A DNA stretch of 56,894 nt from positions 1 to 56,894 of the forward strand of contig JAKSIM010000013.1 in NCBI GenBank assembly GCA_024398845.1, in the 5' to 3' direction. Below the pieces are notes generated by a model. That model searched no databases. It was not told the origin of the DNA and worked only from the letters and a program-made list of their open reading frames with translations. The stretch comes from Fibrobacter sp. Its GTDB lineage: Bacteria; Fibrobacterota; Fibrobacteria; Fibrobacterales; Fibrobacteraceae. The translations under genes were made by a program, and so were the position numbers. This document shows positions 8,392 through 15,999 of the stretch, one piece after another; position 1 is the stretch's first letter, and the number at the start of each line of letters is the position of its first letter.

Positions 8392-11082
8392 TCAGAGACC
8401 ATTTTTGGAGAAAATTGTGTAGCCGCGCATCAATCCGCCCTCAAATAGTTTGAGAATGTAATTGCCGTTTTTTAGGCCCGCGATGTCCACATCAAAATGG
8501 TTTGCGTCCACTCCAAGCGTTTGAGAAATCTTAAGACGACCATCTATCGAGTAGATTTTCAGAGTCACCGCCTTTTGGAGAGCGAACTCCGACTCTATTT
8601 GCAGAGTTTCACGAGAATTGCGAACACGGAAACTCGGAGTTACCGCAGAAACTGTCTTGAGGGCCTGCGGATTTTCTTCGGGCGCAGGCTTGGGCTTGTT
8701 GCGCAGCAGGCGCACGCTATAGATGCCGCCCACCATGCCTGAACTTGCTTCAAAAGAGATGCGCACAATCTTTTTGCCCTTCACCATGTTATCGGGAATC
8801 GGATAAGTGACGTTCACAAATTCGTCCTTTTTCCAGCGATTCGAAATCGTCTCGGTTGCGAGCTTTTCGCCATCAATGGTGATGTCAAAAACTCGCGTAC
8901 AACCTTCGTTACCCCAATAGCGAACCATAAGGCTCAAGGAATCTTCGCTGTTCGTCTCGAATTCATAGCTAATAAGTCCTCCGTCACCATCCGAGCACTT
9001 GCCCGCGTCACGATAGAATTCGCCCTGATACGTCCCCGTCGAAGAATTTTCCGTTTTCATTTTGTGGTCCACTTCGGGCTGTTGCTCACCGGGAGCCACC
9101 TTATCCACCGTCTTTTCGTCAAGCGCAATCGCTTCTTTCTGTTCCTTTTCAAGACGTTCAAGAATACTCGGGTCCGTAAGCACCATCCAGTACATCATGT
9201 AGCGAGCGTCATGGACTTCGTAGAATGGCTGCAAAAGCAAATTGGCGTCCCTCTGCTTGGCAAACAAGTACGGGGCCTTAAAGTGCAACGGTTCGCCCTT
9301 CACCTTCTCAACCTTCGAGGGAATATCTTCCTTTTTGCTCGCAAGCATCGGGGCCTGATCCAAAGCTTCGAGCGCGCCAGAAGCGATATGGCTCCAGCGG
9401 CCGTCATCTGCCACAAGACCATTCAAGTTAGACGTTCCTGTCTTTGCCGAAAGTACAATCGGTCCGTACAAAAGAGCCACATAATCGGTCACACCCGGGA
9501 GATCTTCCACATGGATGTGCATCGGGTAAAGGACCTCAATCACGTCGCCCGTTTTCCATGACTTCCCGGCAGAAACGTAGCTTGTCGGAGTTGATGTTTT
9601 CACGATAGTGTCGCCATTGACAATGACCTTGAATTCACCTTCTTTGACCCAGTATGGATGGCGAATTTGCAAATCAAAAGAACCGCTCCCTGTCACCGTA
9701 AACTTGGAGCTTTCGCCCTTCGGGAATTCCGTTTCCTGTTTGATTTTCACGCTTTTATCTTTCCAGTTAAGCGTTGACGCCACAAATAGGTTCACATAAA
9801 GCGCATTTTCGTCTTTCGTATAAATAAACTGATTGTACTTTGCAGGATTTTCCATGCCGGAACCTACGCAACACCACATGCCTGCATTGACCTTGGAATA
9901 CACGCGGTAATGGCGAGGACGAGCCGGCGTAAAGTAAACGTAGCCACCATGAGTTGGGTGAATGGTAGACAAAATATGATTAAAAAGGGCACGTTCGTAA
10001 AAATCGGAATAATGCGCATCGTGCTTGATATTGAACAGACGCTCCGTCAATTTAAGCATGTTGTATGTATTGCAGGATTCTGGTCCTTCACGTTCCTCAA
10101 TAAATTTTTTGTGGTTATCAAGCGCCGGGAAATGTTCCGAAATGCTGTTACCGCCAATCGCAATGCTACGCTTGTTCACCACCGTTTGCCAAAAGAAATC
10201 AGAACCTTTTTTGTAGGTGGCATCCCCAGAAAGCTCCGCAATGCGCGCAAAGCCCACCACTTTAGGCACCTGCGTATTGGCATGGACATTCGTCAAATTA
10301 TCGTTCCCGGCGGCCATCGGGTCCAACAACCAATGGTGCGACCACTTTTTTGCAGCATTCAAATACTTTTCATCTTTTGTTAATTTATACGCATCGGCAT
10401 AGACTTCGGGCATGCCGCCATGTTCCGTACCAAGCATTTGCTGCATTTTGGAATCATTTAAGCCATTCGTGATGGAAATACCCCAATCGCAAAGCTTGAG
10501 GAACATCGTCTTGGCGTTTTCGTAACCCGCATACACGTAAGCATCACGCAGGCCCGCATAAAGTTTGTGAATATTGTACCACGGTACCCAATAGCCATTC
10601 TGCGCGCCCGCATCGCCATTCTTCATTTTGAGCCACATCCGCTTGCCGTTGGGCACGCCACTGATATAACCCACAAAGTTCGCATCCTTGGAATTCTGGT
10701 CCTGAATTGTTTTGAGTTCCGTCAAAATATACTCCAGGCGTTCCTTGACCTGAACATCGTCATTGTCGGCATAATGCATGGCCAACGCGCTCAAATAATG
10801 CCCCAGTACGTGACCATCAAGGCCTTCCCAGTTAGGGAACTTGGAAGCCTTAGGCTTGAGTCCCGCTTCGGTGTAGAATGGGGCCAACAAACGATCCACG
10901 TCATACGAAAGAAGCGTTTCAACATTCAAGTCCTGACGCTCCTTCAAGACTCCATCCAAAAGCTGGACATCCGACAACGCGAACATGTCGGGGTACAGCA
11001 AATCTTGTGAAAAACCGAGACCACACGCAAGCCCAGCCAAGGCCATCGCTATGCGAAAGCTTTTACCAATCCGTCCAAACAT
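8392..11082 (-). CDS. Secreted GH127 beta-L-arabinofuranosidase-like enzyme with C-terminal sorting domain
   Basis: The protein has 896 residues. A signal peptide covers residues 1-25 (AGLACGLGFSQ). The GH127 (old DUF1680) alpha/alpha-barrel spans about residues 40-630. The family's zinc/cysteine catalytic set is present: Glu335 and Cys337 in EGPESCNTYNM, and Cys404-Cys405 in MWCCVGSGM. In the known family member HypBA1 these positions are Glu338, Cys340, Cys417 and Cys418. GHVLGHYLSAL and HPTHGGYVYF are further family motifs. A DUF6805-like beta domain follows at about 700-800. The last ~75 residues (LKIYSIDGRLKIS, then LKNGNYILKLF) look like a type IX secretion sorting domain. The expected role is release of beta-L-arabinofuranose from plant or hydroxyproline-rich material; other GH127 activities are possible. 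The start has AAGGTGG nearby. Confidence 0.87.
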   Translation of the reverse strand: MFGRIGKSFRIAMALAGLACGLGFSQDLLYPDMFALSDVQLLDGVLKERQDLNVETLLSYDVDRLLAPFYTEAGLKPKASKFPNWEGLDGHVLGHYLSALAMHYADNDDVQVKERLEYILTELKTIQDQNSKDANFVGYISGVPNGKRMWLKMKNGDAGAQNGYWVPWYNIHKLYAGLRDAYVYAGYENAKTMFLKLCDWGISITNGLNDSKMQQMLGTEHGGMPEVYADAYKLTKDEKYLNAAKKWSHHWLLDPMAAGNDNLTNVHANTQVPKVVGFARIAELSGDATYKKGSDFFWQTVVNKRSIAIGGNSISEHFPALDNHKKFIEEREGPESCNTYNMLKLTERLFNIKHDAHYSDFYERALFNHILSTIHPTHGGYVYFTPARPRHYRVYSKVNAGMWCCVGSGMENPAKYNQFIYTKDENALYVNLFVASTLNWKDKSVKIKQETEFPKGESSKFTVTGSGSFDLQIRHPYWVKEGEFKVIVNGDTIVKTSTPTSYVSAGKSWKTGDVIEVLYPMHIHVEDLPGVTDYVALLYGPIVLSAKTGTSNLNGLVADDGRWSHIASGALEALDQAPMLASKKEDIPSKVEKVKGEPLHFKAPYLFAKQRDANLLLQPFYEVHDARYMMYWMVLTDPSILERLEKEQKEAIALDEKTVDKVAPGEQQPEVDHKMKTENSSTGTYQGEFYRDAGKCSDGDGGLISYEFETNSEDSLSLMVRYWGNEGCTRVFDITIDGEKLATETISNRWKKDEFVNVTYPIPDNMVKGKKIVRISFEASSGMVGGIYSVRLLRNKPKPAPEENPQALKTVSAVTPSFRVRNSRETLQIESEFALQKAVTLKIYSIDGRLKISQTLGVDANHFDVDIAGLKNGNYILKLFEGGLMRGYTIFSKNGL

Positions 11083-11174
11083 CTATTTCCCACCTTTTTA
11101 AAGTGAATCGACGAAAGTACAATTTAAGGCAACCCGCCAAAGTGCAAATTCCGTCACTTTAGAAAATAGATTGG

Positions 11175-11196
11175 AAAAAGGCCCTTTTGAGGGCCT
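11175..11196 (-). terminator. Rho-independent terminator downstream of the second lipoprotein gene
   Basis: AGGCCCT (11179-11185) and AGGGCCT (11190-11196) form a perfect 7-bp stem with a 4-nt loop. Reading the minus strand, the stem is followed by TTTTT. It lies 65 bp past the stop of the gene at 11261 and separates that transcript from the GH127 gene. Confidence 0.7.
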
Positions 11197-11260
11197 ATAA
11201 ATCAAATAGCTTTGTTGAAATCACAAAAGGAAAACAGAATTCAAAAAAAGAAATCAAAGT

Positions 11261-12727
11261 CTATTCTTTAAAGTAAACCTGTTTTTGCAAGTAATATTCT
11301 GCTCGCAACCAGGCGGTCAGTTTTTCCCATTTGCCTCCCGATTCTTTTTCTGTCAAAATATCCTTTGTGAACGTACCCGCCAAAATATAGCGGTATTCGC
11401 CAGCATTTTGCGTGCCTCCCGTAACAACAAACTCATTACCATAAAATTTCGGAGCCACCTTAATATCCGTACTGCGAACAATCTCACCATCCGCCATGAT
11501 TATCAAATGCCTTTGGTAAAAGGCAAAAGCATAATGATGCCAACGGCCATCTAGAATTTTTGATGCGCCATAGAAAACCGATTCTTCACTATTATTTTCA
11601 CCAGACTTTATTCTCAAGCAAGCGACCGTCGTATCTTCGGTACACTGACCAAAAACAAAGCCTGCTTCATCCGACATCGAATACATCAATTTAGACTCAA
11701 GCGAATAAGATTCATCCACCTTTATCCAAGCCATTGCATAAAACGTAGAATCCTCGCCAAACGGTTTTTCTATAGTAGAAAAGTACGGATTTTCACCATC
11801 AAAAACTTCTTGCGTATTGAAGCCATATACACGAGAGTTAATTTGCAGATTAAAAGCGGAGCCTTCGTACTCCAAGTATTTGTATTGCAATTCACTTGCG
11901 TTCAAAGTCATTTTTGGCATAAAGGCATAGTCACGAACGTCACAAGCCGATTCGCCCGTTTCAAAAATCAAGCACGCACCCGATGAATCTGGAGAAGAAA
12001 TCGGCATAACAAAGCCAGGCAACTCATAATCCGTTCTTGCACTATCCGGAATCTTCAGGGTATAAACCTCGCCATCGCTATTCGTGAACAAGGTAACGCG
12101 AAGCGTATCGCCAGAAACCACATCCCGGTTAAATTCCTTTGACATCTCAAGCGAATCGTAAAGAAGAACCATTGAATCCAAGTGCATGGCCGGCAATTCA
12201 AAACGCAATGGAGCGTCAGCCGCAAACATTTCTTCCGTGACATTTTCGCAGAAAGGAGTACCCACAAAACAAAGAGAATCATCAACACGCAAATTATAAG
12301 TAGACGGCGTAATTTCAAGGACCGCCTTTTTGGCAAGTTTCAATTCAACAGAGTCCGCATCGACACGCCGCATCGCTCCATAGCCATCAACAGCAGAAAC
12401 AAATACATTGTAGGCATTATCGGCTTCGGAGCTCAAGCCCTCAATGACAAAGGCTCCTTTGGCATCAGAAACAGCGTTGCCTGCGGGAACATCGCGAGCA
12501 GCGATTGCCCTTCGAGAATACACAACCACTTGCGCGCCTTCAACCGGTTTTCCTTTTTCGTCAAGCACGCGGCCAGCCAACTGATGGCCCGATTCCGTTT
12601 CTGTCAAAACTCCGGCAGTATCCGTACCATTACTGCAACCCGCCAATATGGAAAAAACAAGAAACAAGAAAAGCCATGCGAAGACAGAACTCACTCGGCT
12701 TTGGACGTTCGTCATTCGTCTATTCAT
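11261..12727 (-). CDS. Lipoprotein with regulatory-like N-terminus and LamG/concanavalin-like C-terminus (partner of TIGR02147 protein)
   Basis: This 488-residue protein has a signal ending in VFSILAGCSNG, with lipidation at about Cys31. After the Cys comes TAGVLTETES, matching the AGISTVETEN of the lipoprotein at 2335-3945. Residues about 45-115 (GRVLDEKGKPVEGAQVVVYS) are a carboxypeptidase-regulatory-like beta domain. The C-terminal ~170 residues hold FYAMAWIKVDES and LDGRWHHYAFAFY, hallmarks of a LamG or concanavalin A-like lectin fold. The gene overlaps the end of the TIGR02147 gene by 8 nt and has GGAGGGG upstream of its ATG, so the two are co-transcribed and probably translationally coupled. 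An outer-membrane glycan-binding role is inferred. Confidence 0.72.
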   Translation of the reverse strand: MNRRMTNVQSRVSSVFAWLFLFLVFSILAGCSNGTDTAGVLTETESGHQLAGRVLDEKGKPVEGAQVVVYSRRAIAARDVPAGNAVSDAKGAFVIEGLSSEADNAYNVFVSAVDGYGAMRRVDADSVELKLAKKAVLEITPSTYNLRVDDSLCFVGTPFCENVTEEMFAADAPLRFELPAMHLDSMVLLYDSLEMSKEFNRDVVSGDTLRVTLFTNSDGEVYTLKIPDSARTDYELPGFVMPISSPDSSGACLIFETGESACDVRDYAFMPKMTLNASELQYKYLEYEGSAFNLQINSRVYGFNTQEVFDGENPYFSTIEKPFGEDSTFYAMAWIKVDESYSLESKLMYSMSDEAGFVFGQCTEDTTVACLRIKSGENNSEESVFYGASKILDGRWHHYAFAFYQRHLIIMADGEIVRSTDIKVAPKFYGNEFVVTGGTQNAGEYRYILAGTFTKDILTEKESGGKWEKLTAWLRAEYYLQKQVYFKE

Positions 12728-13562
12728 CCTTCCCCTCCGGTTCCAAATTTGAGAACAGATGTAAGTTCATTTGATACACGCGAGTCGCCTTTTGAGCATC
12801 TTTTGCAATAATGCGACGAGCGACCGTCTTAAACTTTTGCAACTCATTTTCAAGTTCTCTATAAGCCTTGTCAGAAACGCTAAAGACCATCGTAGACATC
12901 ACGTTTGGATTTTTTGATGGCGAAAGAACGGCCTGCTTGCTAAGTTCAAAGCTTTGAAGCTGATATTCGCGAATCAATTCATCGTTATTGTACGGTCCGC
13001 TCGAAATGGACTCCCGAGTAGGCTTCCAAAAACCATTTTCATTTTTACGAATAAGTTTCAAACGCTCTAAAAGTTTCACGGAATCTTCAAGTTTCCCAAG
13101 CGTCACATGTGGCACCAAACGTTTTTGTACCGCGGTCAAATCATCGTCAACATCCATCACATCCAAAATGGCGAACAGTGTGCTGTTGTACCAGCATTTG
13201 TAATATTCGTATGCATCTGAATTCAAAATCAACTGCGGATTCGGATGGAGTTTCAAAAGCGCATTCATCGCCTCGGTACGTTCCGCCATGGTTTTTGCCT
13301 GATCGAAATCAACCATCGCCTCAAAATATTGGCATTCTTTTTTATCAAGTTCCAAAACTTCTTCAAATTTTTCGGCCATGCGCTTTGAAACCTTCTTGCC
13401 ACGCAAAACATCGGCAAAATAGCTTCGAGTTTTTGGCAGTCCAAGTTGGTTGCAAATTTCTACACGTGTAAAAGAAGGCTCTTCAAGAGCACGAGCCGCT
13501 TGATACTCTTCCAAATACTTTCGGAAGTGGGTAAAATGATAAATGTCTATTCCGTATTTCAT
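12720..13562 (-). CDS. TIGR02147 family protein, putative DNA-binding regulator (second copy)
   Basis: This is a 280-residue cytoplasmic protein of the same family as the one at 3948-4766. The N-terminus has HFRKYLEEYQAARAL, then a helix-turn-helix-like segment (FTRVEICNQLGLPKTRSYF, DVLRGKKVSKRM). The middle has LVPHVTLGKLEDSVKLLERL, a winged-helix-like stretch. The C-terminus has FKTVARRIIAKDAQK, equivalent to the FRRQVQKRVEEV of the first copy. ATG 13562 is chosen over a TTG 6 nt upstream; no strong Shine-Dalgarno is seen for either. It is followed by an overlapping lipoprotein gene and preceded, in the same direction, by the pectate lyase gene. The target genes are not known. Confidence 0.75.
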   Translation of the reverse strand: MKYGIDIYHFTHFRKYLEEYQAARALEEPSFTRVEICNQLGLPKTRSYFADVLRGKKVSKRMAEKFEEVLELDKKECQYFEAMVDFDQAKTMAERTEAMNALLKLHPNPQLILNSDAYEYYKCWYNSTLFAILDVMDVDDDLTAVQKRLVPHVTLGKLEDSVKLLERLKLIRKNENGFWKPTRESISSGPYNNDELIREYQLQSFELSKQAVLSPSKNPNVMSTMVFSVSDKAYRELENELQKFKTVARRIIAKDAQKATRVYQMNLHLFSNLEPEGKDE

Positions 13563-13655
13563 ATTCAAGTGCAGTATATTGAGATTCTATGCAAAAAAAT
13601 ATAAAATTTATGAGAACAAGGAACACCGAAAAAAAATTCAAAAGTTCGTCTAGAT

Positions 13656-15683
13656 TTATTTTTTCTTTAAAATTCGCTTTTGCCAGATTCCATAGCGGGT
13701 TTTCACCCGCACAATGTAAACGCCCTCCGGGAAGGAAGATAGACGCATTTCATTCGCAAAGGACTCGAGGACCACCTTACCGGTTGCACTCATCACGCTC
13801 ACGCGATATTTCCCATCCACGTTCACCGAGAGCTTCCCCGTTTCAAAGTGAATCGCATCACCAGCAGCTCCCCAAGTCAAATTCAGTTTCTCGCGGTCGA
13901 CATCTATTGAACTAGAAGAAACGACCTTTTCGCCCAAACTTGAATATGGTTCAGAAATACCAGAAGAAGACGATTGTTTTACACTAGAAGAACTTTCAAC
14001 GGAACCAGAAGACAAAGGTTCATCTTCCTCCGAAGACTGCGGTGTCACAATAATATCAACAGTTCCCTGAACCCCCTTGACGGTCCCTTTGTAAGCCACA
14101 AGAGCCGCTTTCAACTTTTCATCTACAGCATATTTTTCGTCGTCAACGGAATTATCAAACGTCCATTTGAAATCACCACCCTGCACACGCCCTGCGTAGG
14201 TCATCACGTTCACCCTGGCATCTTCCGGCACATCCACATCATAGCTGTACGGCAATTTCAAGTCAAAATTGTTGTAAGCATTCCCGCCCACATAAGACTT
14301 AACGGAACTCGGCATTTCGTCCGTTCGGTTCGCAACAACGTAAGCATCAAAATCTACTTTAGAATCGATGACATCAATAGTCGTTTCGACCCCATTCAAA
14401 AGGCTCTTGCTAGCGCCATAAGCAACAAAAGTTCCTCCCTCGATGTAATTATTGTAAGCCTTGATGGAGCCTCCGGCTTCCTTGCTAAATGTAGCATTGT
14501 TAGCGGGATCGCGCTTGACAGAACCCGCATAAACATCATTCCCCTGCATGGAGGTAAGCATAGGGTATTTGCAGTTGCGAAAATAATTCGCTTCGGCAAA
14601 AACAGATGAACCGAGCGTAGATCCAATGCCATACTTGGCATTGCCATCGTAGTAATTATTGTACACATGCGCGCTATAGTAGCGAACTCGCGGATGGCGA
14701 GAATCGGAGTGGTCATACCAGTTGTGATGATAGGTGATGAACAAGTCATCGGCCGCACCTTCAGAAAGTCCTAAAAGATTGGACTTACCGTTATCCCAAA
14801 AATGATTATAGCTGAAGGTAACGTAGGTGGACTTTTTGCAGTCCAAGGCGCCATCGCCCTTCGCCTGGTCCGCATCCGAGCCCGCATCACCATAGAAAAA
14901 GTCATTATTGTGCACCCAGATGTACTGATTGTTCTGCTGAAGGCCAATGTTATCACCTTCGGAACTATTCACGTTCATGATTCCCATATTACGAATTTCA
15001 ACATTCTGCGCATTCTTGAGGCGGATTCCCCACCCATTAGCCACGGCATCGTTACCGACACCCTCAATGGTCACATAGGCATTTTCTGACTTGCCCAAAT
15101 CGATAAGCATATCTCCACCTTCAAGAAGGGCGGGATCGGTAACATTACCGATAAAACGGAAGTCAAAGGGACGAGTTTCGTATCCCTTTTTCATACAATC
15201 CAAAATGCCTTGAAAGCCTTTGCAACTGGTCATCGCGCCCTTGCCATTCGTCATCACTTCGGTCGTGACGGTATTTTTATTACTCTCGGAAACGTAGACA
15301 ACGATAGTCCCGCTCTTCAAAGTGCCATCAATTTTATAGGCGCCCGGAACGCGATTATTCACAAACGCAAAACCCGCACGGTCGTACGCAAGCACCGTCA
15401 CGGATTTTTCGTCGGAAGATTCCCCATTGTCCGAAGACACAACCAGTTTGTGATCCCCAGCTTTGAGACCGACGACATCGGCACGCATATAAGAACCGTA
15501 GTTGCGGATAAGCGGTTCATCGATTTTTACGCCATCGCAGGTGACGGTATACTTCGAGGCACCGCTGGCGGGAGCCCACTCGATAAAGGCGGTTTCAAGC
15601 CAGCCCTCAGCCCCGTTTACGGTTATGGAAGCCGACGCTATGGACACAAGCGCCAAGCCAAGAGAGAGAAGTTTGATATTCAT
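13656..15683 (-). CDS. Secreted PL1-type pectate lyase with Ser-rich linker and C-terminal sorting domain
   Basis: The protein has 675 residues. A signal peptide covers residues 1-19. Residues 20-100 look like a fibronectin III or Ig-like domain. A parallel beta-helix follows, with the PL1 signatures: calcium-ligand region GDGALDCKKS (about 276-285), FSYNHFWDNGKSNLLG, and the basic RHPRVR motif at 329-334 that includes the catalytic arginine in this family. A serine-rich linker (about 555-600) leads to a ~65-residue C-terminal domain (YRVSVMSATGKVVLE, FPEGVYIVRVK) of the type IX sorting kind. It cleaves polygalacturonate by beta-elimination outside the cell. The 316-bp AT-rich region upstream holds dyads that could regulate it. 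Confidence 0.87.
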   Translation of the reverse strand: MNIKLLSLGLALVSIASASITVNGAEGWLETAFIEWAPASGASKYTVTCDGVKIDEPLIRNYGSYMRADVVGLKAGDHKLVVSSDNGESSDEKSVTVLAYDRAGFAFVNNRVPGAYKIDGTLKSGTIVVYVSESNKNTVTTEVMTNGKGAMTSCKGFQGILDCMKKGYETRPFDFRFIGNVTDPALLEGGDMLIDLGKSENAYVTIEGVGNDAVANGWGIRLKNAQNVEIRNMGIMNVNSSEGDNIGLQQNNQYIWVHNNDFFYGDAGSDADQAKGDGALDCKKSTYVTFSYNHFWDNGKSNLLGLSEGAADDLFITYHHNWYDHSDSRHPRVRYYSAHVYNNYYDGNAKYGIGSTLGSSVFAEANYFRNCKYPMLTSMQGNDVYAGSVKRDPANNATFSKEAGGSIKAYNNYIEGGTFVAYGASKSLLNGVETTIDVIDSKVDFDAYVVANRTDEMPSSVKSYVGGNAYNNFDLKLPYSYDVDVPEDARVNVMTYAGRVQGGDFKWTFDNSVDDEKYAVDEKLKAALVAYKGTVKGVQGTVDIIVTPQSSEEDEPLSSGSVESSSSVKQSSSSGISEPYSSLGEKVVSSSSIDVDREKLNLTWGAAGDAIHFETGKLSVNVDGKYRVSVMSATGKVVLESFANEMRLSSFPEGVYIVRVKTRYGIWQKRILKKK

Positions 15684-15705
15684 AACACAATCCTCAAAAA
15701 AAAAT

Positions 15706-15873
15706 AAATGTTCTCAAAATCTTTCTCAAAATTAAATTAAACCGCATTAAAAATCAACACACAAATTATTTGATTTTTGTAAGTTTTTATAAACAAATGT
15801 TTAAAATTTACAAAAATTAAACATTTATCAAAATCACATTCTTTTCCACTTTTTATTTAAATGTTCTCAAAAT
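15706..15873. promoter_or_regulatory. Dyad and direct repeats in the pectate lyase / SNF2 divergent region
   Basis: The non-coding stretch 15684-15999 is very AT-rich. It holds a 15-bp direct repeat, AAATGTTCTCAAAAT, at 15706-15720 and 15859-15873. Between them is a 10-bp inverted repeat, AAATGTTTAA (15795-15804) and TTAAACATTT (15817-15826), with a 12-bp spacer. All share the core AAATGTT, as expected for several half-sites of one regulator. No function is shown. Confidence 0.35.
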
Positions 15874-15999
15874 ATTTATCTCCAATTCATATATAAAGGT
15901 TATTGAAATCACGAAATCAGCAAGCAGAAATCACCGAATTAAGCCTCATTCAGTACAAATTCTATCCATTTGTGCAGTTATTTTACTATATTTGAGGCA

